A DNA stretch of 64,000 bases. It comes from Zea mays (lineage: Eukaryota > Streptophyta > Magnoliopsida > Poales > Poaceae). The position numbers and the translations under genes were made by a program. Positions 1-11,497 of this stretch are shown piece by piece. The DNA lies in the NCBI RefSeq assembly GCF_902167145.1, contig NC_050105.1, positions 142,895,988 to 142,959,987 of the forward strand, read 5' to 3'. Below the pieces are notes generated by a model. That model saw only the letters and a list, made by a program, of their open reading frames with translations, ran no database searches and was not told the DNA's origin. The first letter of the stretch is position 1; every line of letters begins with the position of its first letter.

Positions 1-406
1 TGAACCCTGATGTAGATGCGTACACGAGAATTCAAAACACATTATTCTGTGCTCTCCGTGGTGGCGATGGGCCAATGACGTCCATCATTTTTTTGGTTGC
101 TTTATGCCCCGTTTGTTTCGTTGGAATTCAATTCCATTTTTATAATTATAATTTAGATAAAACTAATTAAGTTTATATATTTATATATGTAATATATTTG
201 TATATTATCCTAAACCATATGAGAGAGATAGTTATATACTACATTTATGTTATAGCGAAACAAGTAGAAGAGTGTGCTATAAGTTGTATATCAGAAAAAT
301 AATATGTAAATCTATAAAATCAATTTCTATTTCTCACCACATGAATTTTAGATAGGCTTATATGATAACTTTGAAAAGTGGTGGAATATTACGTTCTAAA
401 AAAATA

Positions 407-457
407 GGCAAAATTAGGTGGTGGACACAAAGAAAAGGTGGCCTCGGCCACAACACA
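407..457 (+). repeat. MULE left terminal inverted repeat
   Basis: This begins GGCAAAATTAGGTGGTGGAC and pairs with the reverse complement of 2895-2945, which begins GGCGAAATTGGGTGCTGGAC. The two agree at about 41 of 51 positions. Confidence 0.9.
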
Positions 458-830
458 TCAAAAAAACTTGGCTTTGAACGGACACACTAAAAAGTTACTT
501 TTATTAGGTACCGGACACTCCACCTTTTATTATAATCATTTTTAATAGAAGCTACATGAAAAGACAAAATTGCCTCTGCCTATTCTCTCCTTTCCTCCGC
601 TGAAACTGGATCGCAAAAATGAATCACCCGCTGCTCGCGCCGTCCAGGTGCTCCCGCCGATAGGTTCGTCGGCTCCCTCCATCCGCCGTGTCCTGCTGCC
701 GCACCTCCCTGCTCCAGGCGCACAGGGTCGACACCTTCACCAGTGCCCCAGGCTCAGGCCGGTTCCTGCGTGGGAGGCGACGTGTCACGGCGGCGGCACC
801 TGCTCGTGGCAGGGCGGAAGCACCCAGGAG

Positions 831-2666
831 ATGGAGGAACCTCCACGATTCTTCAGCGATATTTTTGCAGAGAACCACGCCGATCTGTCATGGGTTCTCG
901 ACGGGTAATATTCTTGCCATTTTCCCCTAGAGTTAAGGTAATTGTAGGCTTGATTTTGCAAAGGAAATCATACCCTAGTTCGTCCTGTTCATATTTGTGC
1001 CCCCTGTATGTGTAGGGTGGATCCTAATTCGTCCTACAGGCTTGCTGTTCAAGCAGGCGCTTATGTCAAATTAACTGATGATGATGGTCGTGAATATTGT
1101 AAGGCATGCAACATTCTTGCTTGTTTCAGATAAAGAAGATGCCTTTTGAACACACTTGTCAAAGCACAGGGAAAGTTGAGAAGAACTGCATGGCAACAAA
1201 TCATTGGGTCAAGGATCGAGTTCTAGATTGGCTTGCAAAGGACAATAAGGTTGGAGCTAAAGAATTAAAGAAAAGGCTAGAGGAGCAGTATCATCTGAAA
1301 TTGTCATACTGGGTAGTTTGGGATGGAAGAAAGAAGGCTTTGGAGCAACTCAAAGGGAAGTGGGATGATAGTTTTGAGTGTATTTTCAGTTTCAAGACAG
1401 AGGTGGAGAAGACCAATCCAGGCAGTTTGGTAGACATTGAATATGAGAAAGTTGGGAAGAAAGTGAGGTTTATTAGAATGTTTGTTGCGCTAAAGTCATG
1501 TGTGGATGGATTTTTAAATGGTTGCAGGCCTTTCCTTGGTGTGGACTCTACTCATTTGACTGGGAAATGGAAGGGTCAACTTGCATCTGCTACTGCTATT
1601 GATGGGAACAATTGGATGTTTCCAGTGTGTCATGGTGTGTTTGGATCAGAGACAACTGACAATTGGGAATGGTTTTTTAGTAGGCTTCATCAAGCAATTG
1701 GATCACCTCCAGGCCTAGTGATCTCAACTGATGCAGGCAAAGGAATTGATTCAGCTGTTACTAAAGTGTTCAAAAATGGGGTTGAGCATAGAGAGTGCAT
1801 GAGACACTTAGTTGCAAACTTCCAAGAGCCTATGAAAAGTCTGTAAAACCAATGACAGATAGGAATCAATGGCCTAAGATGGACCCTGGATTCAAATTAT
1901 GCCCCCCAATTTTGAAAAGGGCAGCCGGTAGACCAAGGGAGAGAAGGTACAAATCAGTTGCAGAAGGTGGCACTGGAAAGAGATCCACAAGATGCAAAAG
2001 GTGCAAACAGCTTGGCCACATGGAAAAAACATGCAATGAATATGTTTATGAATCTGATGCACCACCACCTGCCCCTCCAAAGCCAAAAAGAAAGAGAGCC
2101 AAGAAAAATGTCACAGTGGTGCCATCTAGTAGTGCTACTAATCCAATACAAGAACAGCCTTCACTCGATGAACCATTGTAAGCTTTCAACTCAAACTTGA
2201 AACATATCTTACATAGCAGACCACTAACATGCATATCTAAACAATTTACAGTGCTACGCCAACAAGAACTATCACTTCTGTTTCTACACCAAGCCCTATG
2301 ACAAGAAGGTACAAATGCAACTCCCAAAATTTGGCCATATTGTATTACTTCTTACTAAATTTCACTTAGTTCATCATTTAGTATGTCAAGGAGGTTGCTG
2401 CAACAAAATCCATCTACACCAACCAGCGCTATCACTCCTGTGCAAACACCTAGCCCTATGACAAGGAGGTATACGCCAATTATGTTTTTCTGGTTATTAT
2501 CTTTAAAATAATTATTGACATGCTTTCTATCCATTTTAACCAAAAAAGGTTGCTGGAATTTGAAGCCTCCATAGAGCCTATTACCTGTGCAGCACTATCT
2601 CCTGTAGGCTTCTTGGAGAAGGGAAAGGCAAATAAGTTGAAGGTTGTCAGGTCTAAGAAAGAGTAG
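831..2666 (+). pseudogene. Degenerate MuDR-type transposase
   Basis: The open segment 1106-1846 contains a MULE transposase core. The motif GVDSTHLTGKWKG carries the first catalytic Asp, VISTDAGKGI the second, and HRECMRHLVANF the start of the conserved Cys/His region. Reading then breaks and resumes in another frame at about 1840 with a C-terminal region (TDRNQWPKMDPG, AAGRPRERRY) and a CCHC zinc knuckle CKRCKQLGHMEKTC. The third acidic residue and the SWIM zinc finger normally lying between them are missing, so an internal deletion with a frame change is likely. Downstream, short exons with plausible splice sites (around 2250-2310 and 2380-2469) repeat a Pro/Ser/Thr-rich stretch, ending at a stop at 2664-2666. 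A first exon may lie at 831-903 (MEEPPRFFSDIF). The product cannot be an active transposase. Confidence 0.8.
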
Positions 2667-2894
2667 AGAGTGTCAGATCAGTACCATGTATAGTTTTGGT
2701 AGCATCAAGATGCCAGATGTGGCTTGAATCTGTGATTTCCTTTTGTTGAACCTGTTGAAGGACAGGGGTATATATGTCTTTTATAAATGTATTGATACCT
2801 GTTTGATGAGAATATGTTATAATATGTGTTATAGTGTCCAGCACCAAATTGCCATAGAGTAATAATGTGTTCTGTCAAAGACATGTTTCTTTAG

Positions 2895-2945
2895 TGTGTT
2901 GTGGCAAAGGCCACCTTTTTTCAGTGTCCAGCACCCAATTTCGCC
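2895..2945 (-). repeat. MULE right terminal inverted repeat
   Basis: Partner of 407-457. It ends at 2945, directly before the second copy of the 9-bp target duplication. Confidence 0.9.
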
Positions 2946-3012
2946 AAAAAAATAACCTATTTTATTAGTAAGATTCTAATTCTTTAAAATGAAAAGAAAC
3001 AAACGGGTCTTA

Positions 3013-3670
3013 CTCTATTCGTCCTTCTTTTTTTGCAAATAAACTGTAACATTGGGTGTGCAACAGGACATCCATGGGCACACATTATGCTTCAGCAACA
3101 AAAAGAATGAAGTGCTGTTTCACGAATCACGAGAATCGTCGGTTCTGTTTGCTAATTGTTAGTGGTGTACGTACGTGTTTGTCCAATGCCACTCAATCGA
3201 GAGGATAAGCGCGAACAAGTTCATAGCCCTTTTGGGCCATCGAATGCACGTGTAAATGTTGGGCCAAGATGTTTTGGTACATCCGTACATGTAGGCTTGT
3301 GTTTGACGTACGAAAGCCTCGTGCAGCACTATAAGAGCAAGTATGATAATAAATTGATGTAGATACACAGTAAGCGATATCACGTCAAATTTATAGTGAT
3401 ATAGAAAAAAGATAAGTTGAGAAAAAGGACGAGCTGCTCACTAGTAGTCAATTGAGACGGAGAGTGGGCTACATGCGAACTTCAAGTCTCTATGAGAGAG
3501 GTGGACTCAGTATTAAATATACAACTTATATTATGAGATGTTATTATATGAGTACCCTTTTAGTTGGTTATATATGACATAACAACATCATAAAGCTTGT
3601 TGTGGGCTATGTTATTAAACTTGCTCTATGACGGTCAGAATTAACTAGTTTGACCTATGATCTGTTCAGA
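3013..3670. other. Intergenic, no gene recognised
   Basis: AT-rich DNA with only short open frames that match nothing I recognise and show no codon bias or splice structure. Confidence 0.5.
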
Positions 3671-4125
3671 TTAATGAGGCTTTTCGTCGGTCACTTAATA
3701 AAAATAATCTAGCTGCTTTGAATAAAGTAATAGTTAGAGTATTTACTATTCGTTTAACTGATCGAAGAGTTACTTTTGTGTAGGATCTTCTCCAGCAAGG
3801 TCAATTTACGGTCAATTTATATATATGGTATATATAGGGCTTTGGTCGCTCCGAACATTATTTCGAGAAACCACCCAATCTAGGTTTAAAACTAACTTTA
3901 AGGGTTAAAATTAACGAGGCTTTTCGTCGGTAATAATCTAGCTGCTTTGAATCAAGTAGTAGTTAGAGTATTTACTATTCGTTTAACTGATCGAAGAGAT
4001 ACTTTTGTGTGGGATCTTCTCCAACAAGGTTAATTTACGGTCAGCTTATATATATGGCTTTGGTCGCTCCGAATATTATTTCAAAAAACCAACCAGTCTG
4101 GGGTTTAAAGCTACATTTGAAGATT
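3671..4125. repeat. Two-copy direct tandem duplication, period about 240 bp
   Basis: Unit 1 (about 3671-3893) and unit 2 (about 3911-4125) share long identical stretches, such as GAGGCTTTTCGTCGGT, CTAGCTGCTTTGAAT and TTTGGTCGCTCCGAA. Unit 1 carries short extra segments. No coding content is evident. Confidence 0.85.
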
Positions 4126-5286
4126 AATTTTTTATATGGTACTTAGTGCAACGGCCACGACGGAGGCCATGGCCGAGGGAGGATACCTCGCTACTGGCGC
4201 CTGAAGACCGATCATTCTCGATGCTACACCTAACAGGGATGAAAGCGAACATGGACGTGCAGTTCCTACCTGGAATCACAGTGTAGAGACCCCTGGTTCC
4301 GGTGAAGCGCAAACCGATGGCGGCGCTGATCGACGACGACGAATTCCCGGCGCCACGGTCGTAGATCCTGCCCAACGATGTTACGAATCGCTTCAGCACG
4401 CCTAGATGGACCACCACAGCGAACCCGACGACGGAGCGCAGACTAATCCGATGACCCGAGGGGTGGCGCGCCGATGATCCCATCGGCAATGCTTTTTCAC
4501 CGGCGTCGATTACGCGGAGGGTTTCACTAGGGTGCGGACGGGGCACAGGTGGAAGGAAGGGTCGGCGCAGGGCATGACACAACTTATACCGCGAGTAAGC
4601 ACCTGCCAGCGACGCGATTTCCGGAGGTGGTTGAGCTCTCCTCCGAATCTGTCGGGAGGATGGCGCTGATTGCCTGGCCCCATGTGGGCGTGTCACAGAG
4701 GAGAGGAGAGGAGCCAAACTGGTAGCTAGGGCCCGCATGAAAGGGAAACACGCGCGAAGGCTGATGCCGGGTCCCACCCGTCAGCGCGTGACCTAGCACG
4801 GTGGGAGTGATTGGGCCGGCCAATTTCGGCCCAAGTGCCTTCCCGATTTTATTTCCCTTTTCTTTTCTTTTTTTTCATTTCATTTCATTTCTTTTTTGTT
4901 TTAGATTCCAATTTTGAATTCAAATTTAATTGTGAACTTACACTCATATTAACTGTACAATTTGAACATAACATCATGGAAGGATTTTATTTATTTATAT
5001 ATATTTTGTTCTCTTTATTTTGTATAGTATTTTTCCTTCTTTTCTCCAAACTCTAAATTGCAAATTAGGTCTTAATTCCAATTTCGAACATTAATGTATT
5101 TCTATTAATATTAATATTATTATTATTAAATGCATACACAAATAAACTTCAACATGATGCATAGATTATTTGTGTGTCACTAGATAATTAATCACTTTAA
5201 AATTGATTGTTAACATGTTCTAATAAATATAGGTAAAACATATAAGGGAGATCAATTCTCTTCTTCTTTACAAATTGGGTATTACA
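4126..5286 (+). mobile_element. Probable gypsy-type LTR fragment
   Basis: A GC-rich block (about 4130-4830) runs into a pyrimidine tract after a GGCCCAAGTG motif, then AT-rich DNA ending CAAATTGGGTATTACA at 5286. The same order of signals and the same ending recur at 17400-19073 (TATCACA), 24245-24362 and, reversed, at 51561-52204, so this looks like one LTR family. The long antisense frame 4124-4777 is not a recognisable protein and is probably compositional. The left boundary is not resolved. Confidence 0.5.
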
Positions 5287-5388
5287 TTATGGTACTAAAT
5301 TATTAGTACACAGTAGCATTGAATTGAGACTTTTGTATTGGCTATTATTGAATATTAATTTAAGCTAGGTCTACATTTATCCAACAAT

Positions 5389-5590
5389 ATAGGATAAAGA
5401 ATTTTGATGACAAGACAAAATATCTTTTAGTAGAAATTAGAGTAGAATGTGTACGAATAGCCTCAGATGCAACAAGACCGGATTATATATAGGATAAAGA
5501 ATTTCGATGACAAGATAAAATATTTTTTATTAGAAATTTAGAGCAGAATGTGTATGAATAGCCTCAGATGCAACAAGACCGGATCATATC
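5389..5590. repeat. Two-copy direct duplication, period 100 bp
   Basis: Two adjacent units (5389-5488 and 5489-5590) share AGGATAAAGAATTT, GATGACAAGA and AGCCTCAGATGCAACAAGAC. It lies about 370 bp upstream of the first host gene. Confidence 0.85.
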
Positions 5591-5960
5591 GAAGAGATAA
5601 GGCCAAGTACGGCACGTCACGTGGCATCCTGTGGTTCGACTAACAAGATACAATAACCCGATAATGTGGGGTCCAGCGCATGGAAGTTTGAAATTGAAAG
5701 GCAGATCTGGGAACAGGCCCGCTCGAACGGTCAGATTCCTCGAATTCAAATCCGGGCGCGCTTTATTATTTTACGACCCCCCAGGGCCCAGGCCCCCACG
5801 CTCCCCGTCGTTCGTATTCGATGCGCACCTCAGTCCTCAGCTGAGCCGAGCGGAACCAGCTCGCACGAGAGGAGGCGGCCAAACGGAGAGGAAGTGAGAC
5901 CGAGGTGAGAAACTGACAGGACAGGAGGACAATCGCCGCCGCCCGCAGCAAGAAGAGAGC

Positions 5961-8900
5961 ATGGACTTCCTCACGCTTCCCCGCCGCGATCTGCAGGCGC
6001 TGTGCAAGCGCAACGGCATCCGCGCCAACATGACCAGTGCCGCCATGGCCGACGCCCTCCGCGCGCTCCCCAAGGTAAGCACTCTCGCTTGCTCTCCCCG
6101 TTACGCTCGTCGATTGCTAGATCTGGGCTGGAAAGTTAAATACTTCCTAGCTTACACGTTCCGTAATTCTGCTCCAGGTCGAAGGGATCGAGGAGTACGT
6201 TAAGGTTCTGCAGCCGGTCTCCGTGCTGCAAACGGCGGTTAAGCCGGTGAATGAGGAGCAGAAGCAGGAGAGTCCGCTTCCGCGTGGCCGCCGCGTCACG
6301 GCCCAGTCATCGGAGCCCATTGAGGCGGAGGAAGACAAGGAAAATGATGCAAAGCGACAGTCGAACAAAGAGGGCGTGCAGGTACCTGGCGTCGGGCGGC
6401 GTGGTGCCAGCCGTCGCGCTAGGCCCGTGCCTGCCGTGCCTCAGACGCTGGGCAAGGCAGTGGCGGAGGAGGATGGCCAGGGAGAGCAAAATCTGAAGCA
6501 GGAGGCCAAAAGGGATAGCGCGCCTGCTCCCGTCGTGGGCCGGCTCGCTCGGCCCTCGACTGTTGTAATCGCGCGGGCAGACGAGTCGGAGGTTGCAGGT
6601 GTGGAAGAGGAGCAGAGCAAGGAGGTGGTAGATGATGCGCTGGCCCTTGGCGTAGGCCGCCGCGGTGCCAGCCGCCGCGCTCGGCCGGCGCCTTCTATTG
6701 CTGCGCTAGCAGGCAATGTGGTAGAGGATGAGGAGCAGATAGTCCCTATCCCACGCGGCCGTCGTGTGAAGGCCCATGGAAACTCGTCTGAGCCTATCAG
6801 GTTGGACACCAGTTATGATGATGAAAAGGAGGAAGCGAAGCCCGTGGAGGAGCAAGACGACGCGCAAATCGTTGGCGTGGGTCGTCGCAGAGGTGCCAGC
6901 CGGCGCGCTCAGGCGGCGTCTGCTATAGCTGCGCCAGAAGCCAAGACAGAGGAGGAGCAGAAGGCCCCTATCACTCGCGGCCGCCGCGTCAAGGCCAAGT
7001 CGACCGAGCTTATCAGGCTGGACGACAGCAGCATGGAGAAAAAGGAGGACCCGAAGCCGGAGGAGGAGACGGGAGATGCGCCAGCAGTTGGTGCGGAGCG
7101 GCGCGCTCCTTCTCCTTCAAAAGCTCCGGCTACGAGGAGAAGCGGTGCAGCAAGCAAAGCCGAAGCAGGGGATGTGGCCGTGGAGGTAGTATCAAGCTTG
7201 GCCACTCGCCAGCGCAAGACGATGAAAGCAGCAGCAGCTGCTGCTGAGGCAGAGGAGAAGGCACCACGAAGGGCCACGAGGCGCGGCGCGGTGACGAGTA
7301 CCCTTATGCAGCAGGAGCTACAAGAGAAACCACAAGGTGAGAAACTGGAGTGATTTCATCCCAATCAATTTGCACTAACTCAGATGATGCTTTTGTTGAT
7401 ATCAAGTTTGATGGTTGAGCCGACAATGATGTCTTCTCTGATGCAGAGGCTATAGGTGCAACAGATGAGGCCGCGAGGGCTCTACCCATCCGGCCTACTC
7501 GCCAGCGTAAGCCGACAATGAAAGCAGCAGCTGCTGCAACAGCACAGGAGAAGGCACCAATAGCCACGAGGAGGGGCGCGTTGATGACTCTCTTGCAGCA
7601 AGATGTACAAGAGGAACCAAAAGGTGAGGTCTGAGGAGTGTTTTCAGCCCACTTAATTTGCACCAACTGCGGTGCTGCTTTTGTTGATGCGAATTTTGAT
7701 TGCTGAACCGGGTGTCCTCTCTGATGCAGAGGCTGTGGGTGCACCGGTTTCTCACCAGCGATGTGATGCTCTGGAAGAGACGAAAGAGGCTTTTGTTCCT
7801 CAAAAAGAAGAAATAAACGAGCTGGACGCACCGAAACAAGATGAAGATGAAGGTGAGAAATGCACGTGGTGTGCATGTTTCCATTTATGTACTCAAGCAG
7901 TTGCGGCTAGAGCTAATTATTAAGCCAGTTCAACTTTTAACTGCACTAAGAGGGTATTTTAATGTACTAAAACTAATAGTTAGGTACTAAAATTAGCCGA
8001 GATATCAAAACGGTCTAACTAATAGTTAAGCTATTAGCTACTTTTAACAGATTAGATAATAGTTAGCTAGTTATTTGTTTTAGTGTTAATTTCACTAACA
8101 ATTTTTAGTCAACTAACTATTATCTTTAGCATTCAAACACCCTCTAACTAGTACGAACTTGATACCGTATTAAATTGCATGCTTTTAACTAATTCAACCT
8201 AAAGACGTGGGCAATTCACTTTATTTGAACGCCCCCCTCATGTTAAGTTAAAAAGCTTTACCATATTAAGTTGTCAACCAGCTTTACCTAAAAACTTAAG
8301 CCGATGGGAAGAGGTGGATGATTATAACACTAATATATATATTTGTTGTATTGAATTTTCAGACATGGTTATCATTGATGGTGAGAAGCTGATGGAAGAG
8401 ACTCCAGCAGAAGATCCACCTGTGACCGATCAGGAACGCACGGGTAAATCAGAATTCCAAGAGCAGCAAGTGGACGATGAGGAGAAGTGTTTAGCAACCC
8501 TGGAGGAACCGCCGATCATTGGTCTTGTTTCAATGGTAACCGAGCAGCCATCTGAGGACGATGGAGGTGTCAATTTTCAGGATGGTGGAGGTTCCAGTGC
8601 GGCTCTGTTGGACAAGAATGCTGGTGAAGAGATAGAATTGGTGGCCGGCGTTCGGGCTCTGCAGGTACCATTGACAGGCAACGGAAGTGATGCCAGCCAT
8701 GAAAGTGAAATGAGAAAGTTCAATGAAGTACTAACTGTCAGAGAGAAAAACAGTGAGGTTGATACACAAGAAGTCAGTAAGGAGATGGAACACACTGATA
8801 TTGCTGAGTTGCAGGCTGACATTGTGGATGAGGCAGCTTTTCTTGATTGCTCGAGTATTGTCAACCTGGTTGCTGGAGAGGAGACCGAGGTGGTCAATAC

Positions 8901-10700
8901 TGAAGACGGTCTTGGCTGTGAGGAGGATGGTGATGTTGACAAAGTGCTGCATGACTCTGTGGATGACACCATTCTTATTGATTGCTCAAGTGAGAATGTT
9001 GAAATGGAGAAGGCAGGAAACGTCACACGTGAGATGCCTGAGAACCAAGCTGCATTGGATGAGGATGTTGGTAAACCGAATGAAGTGGTTATCGGTGACA
9101 AGCCCCAAGACACAGTGACAGATAAAGTTGTTCAGGAGGGAAGGGAAGTACTGATAACTGATGAGATGCAGCAGGGGACAGCTGGAATGCATGATGAGAT
9201 CGAGGATGATCAGTTTGAATCTGTTTTTGTTCAAGCTGATCAAGTAGTCACTGCTGACAACCTGCTGGAACAAGTGACAGATCGTGAAATTACTGTGGAG
9301 GAGAACACAGCACTGATAGTTGGTGAGAGACAACAGAGCACGGTTACAATGGATGAGGATGTTGTAGAGGACCATTCTGATACTGATGGTGATCATTCCA
9401 ATGAACACATAGAAGCGGTAACTACTGTCAAAGTTCCAGAACTCAAGCTGATTGAAGATATTTTTGTTCAATCTGATCATGCAGTTGCTGCTGACAACCT
9501 ACCAGAACAAGTGAGAGATTGTGGAATTACCATGGAGACCACATCACTGATAGTTGATGAGAAGCAACAGATCATGGTTACAGTGGATGGAGATCTTGTC
9601 ATGGATGGTTCTGAAACCGATAATGTTCATCCTGATGAACAGATGGAAGTGGTAACTGCTGAAGAAGTGCTAGAGGACACAGGGATAACTGTTGAAGATG
9701 TTGAGGAGAAGCAAAAGAGCACAGTTACAGTGGATAAAGATGTCGTTGATGATCATTTTTTCAAAACTGATGATGTTCATGCCGATGAACAGATGGAAGC
9801 GTCAACTACTGATGAAGTACCAGAGCTCACAGAGGCAGATTACGAAGTTGTTGAGGAGAAGCAACAGAGCACATATACAATGAATGGAGGCATTGAGGAT
9901 GATCATTTCAAAACCCATGTTGCTCATGCTGATGAAAAGAAGGAAGTTGTTGCTACTGATGTGCCAGAAGTCACAGGGACGGTCGGTGAAATTGAGGAGA
10001 AGACATCAGTTACAATGGATGGAGATGTTGTCTTTGATCATGCAGATGGACAGAAGGAAGTGATAGTTACTGAAGTGCCAGATGAAGTCACAGTGACTGG
10101 CGATGAAGGTGTTGAGAGAAAAGCAGCTGTGATTACTGAGGCCATACCAGATCACGGGACTGCCCCAAGTATCGCACATACAATGAATGGGTGTGTCAAG
10201 GAAACCCATTTTGGTGATGGCAATGAGCAGAAGAAAGTAATCACTGCTGACATAATCTCGATACCACAAGATGATTGTGTCCGGAAGGAGAATGCATCCA
10301 GCATAGATGTCGCAGAGTCCCTGTCCAGCAACAAGTCATCAGGGTGCAAGAACAGCAGTGAGAAGAACACTACTGAACCCATGGCGGTGCTAAAAGATAA
10401 GGGACTAAAAGCGACCAAGAAACCCGTGGATTTGTTAGCGCTTAGCCTAGGGAAGCTTAAAGCCAAGCTCAAGGATAGGCTGAACGCCGAGAAGGTAATG
10501 AACCATGCGATTCCGCTCCAGCTATATTATTATGTACCCTTTCCTTTCCGTGTATGATTTGGGTACTGATCTGGCTTGGTAACGTGCAGAAGAAAGAAGC
10601 GAAGAGGCTGGCGCTTGCCAGGGTGGACGAGAACGTTTGCCGATCGATCCCACGCAAAGGGGCAGGGCAGCAGCGGAACCTGAATCTGCAACAACACTAA
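5961..10700 (+). CDS. Six-exon gene for a large acidic repeat-rich protein (about 1271 aa), function unknown
   Basis: Exons 5961-6074, 6178-7336, 7447-7623, 7730-7852, 8363-10494 and 10590-10700 join in frame with GT-AG introns to 3816 coding bases. The start is the first ATG. Exon 1 encodes a 38-aa amphipathic region (MDFLTLPRRDLQALCKRNGI) that resembles a SAP-type nucleic-acid-binding helix pair, although I cannot assign it firmly. Exon 2 is basic and repetitive: three GVGRRGASRRAR-type and three RGRRVKA-type motifs, reminiscent of AT-hook or other Arg/Gly DNA-binding tracts. The end of exon 2 and exon 3 encode duplicated segments (TRQRKxTMKAAAAA, KAPxxATRRGA). Exon 5 is very acidic, with about five degenerate repeats built around EEKQQSTVTMDGDV and HADEQMEVVT. 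The last part is a Lys-rich coiled-coil-like tail (LGKLKAKLKDRLNAEKKKEAKR). A nuclear or chromatin-associated role is inference only. The reading frame is intact. Confidence 0.85.
7950..8144. mobile_element. Tourist-like MITE in intron 4
   Basis: The ends GAGGGTATTTTAATG and CATTCAAACACCCTC are imperfect inverted repeats flanked by TAA (7947-7949 and 8145-8147). The 195-bp element lies entirely inside intron 4 of the six-exon gene, clear of both splice sites, so it need not disturb the protein. Confidence 0.75.
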
Positions 10701-11497
10701 CCCAGGGAAGAAGCTGGCTCTGAAGTGTGTGCGTGTGCGTCCATCTAGCACCTGTGGTGAAACCATGGTTTCTCCTTTACCCGTCGGCTAGGCATCTAAC
10801 TTATGTGTGATTTGCGTGTTCGCTTGGAGATGAGGCCTACTAAACCGATTCGGCTGTGTTTTATCAGGTCCAATCGTAGGTCCCAGTACCCAGCATTGTT
10901 TTGGCCTGTGTGTGAGGCCTGCTTGTGTGTCGGTTGACTTGTCTTATTTCGAACTCGTTGAGAAAGGCTGCTTGCTTTTTTATATCTCGTGCAGTAACAA
11001 AGTAGTGTCAGATTGTATGGAAATGCGCCTCGCTTGCTCGTTGTTTATATCTGGTATTAGAATGCTTAGCTGCCAGTATGTGGTGGAGACGCAAATTGGT
11101 AATTACTACTTGGATACACAGTTGAGCAGGGTGCTGTCAGTTCAGAAATCGGTCGGAAGAGAGCTACTCTGCTTGATGATTTCTTGTACTGCTCCGATAG
11201 TAGTAGTTGTTTGAACGTACTGCACACTCATGTGGGCGCCTGAGTGGTGTGCTATAGGGATTGATTTGAGTCGCGGTCACGGAATAAAGGAAGCTAGTTC
11301 TAGTGGTTATCGATCATATGAACCGCAAGTACTTGTATAACGCTGATAACGACACCGGTACATCACAGGCACACACATCTCCTGCTTGTTCTTATTACAG
11401 GCACGAGCATGACGTTGCCAGGACTCTCCCTCCCGGCCGCCGCCCTTGTATCAGCAGTGTGGGCTGGCAGCGTCGCGTCGCGTGGGCGTGGCGCGGT
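10701..11497. other. Convergent intergenic region and 3' UTRs
   Basis: This lies between two convergent stop codons (10700 on plus, 11498 on minus). T-rich and TG-rich DNA at 10780-11220 is consistent with the 3' UTR of the upstream gene. No further coding content is convincing. Confidence 0.5.

Larger units (their letters stand above)
407..2945 (+). mobile_element. Mutator-like element (MULE) with 51-bp TIRs and 9-bp TSD
   Basis: Long terminal inverted repeats (407-457 and 2895-2945) are flanked by a perfect 9-bp target duplication AAAAAAATA (398-406 and 2946-2954), diagnostic of Mutator-like elements. The 2539-bp element lies inside the Tourist-like MITE, and its removal leaves an uninterrupted MITE. 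Inside is a degenerate MuDR-type transposase gene on the plus strand. The GC-rich stretch at 590-830 differs from the rest in composition and could be captured host sequence, but I could not identify it. Confidence 0.92.
105..3009. mobile_element. Tourist-like (PIF/Harbinger-type) MITE, split by a MULE
   Basis: Terminal inverted repeats start with CCCCGTTTGTTTC on the left and end with GAAACAAACGGG on the right. The flanks carry a TTA target duplication (102-104 and 3010-3012), the TWA type used by PIF/Harbinger elements. Without the MULE the element is about 357 bp, almost the same as the related copy at 41681-48985 (358 bp net). It is too short to encode a protein, so it is non-autonomous. 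Superfamily assignment rests on the 3-bp duplication and the terminal repeats. Confidence 0.8.

Noticed and set aside
4124..4777. Long minus-strand open frame (217 codons)
   Set aside because: It lies in the GC-rich part of an LTR-like block, has no recognisable domain or splice structure, and the same kind of frame appears in other LTR-like blocks.
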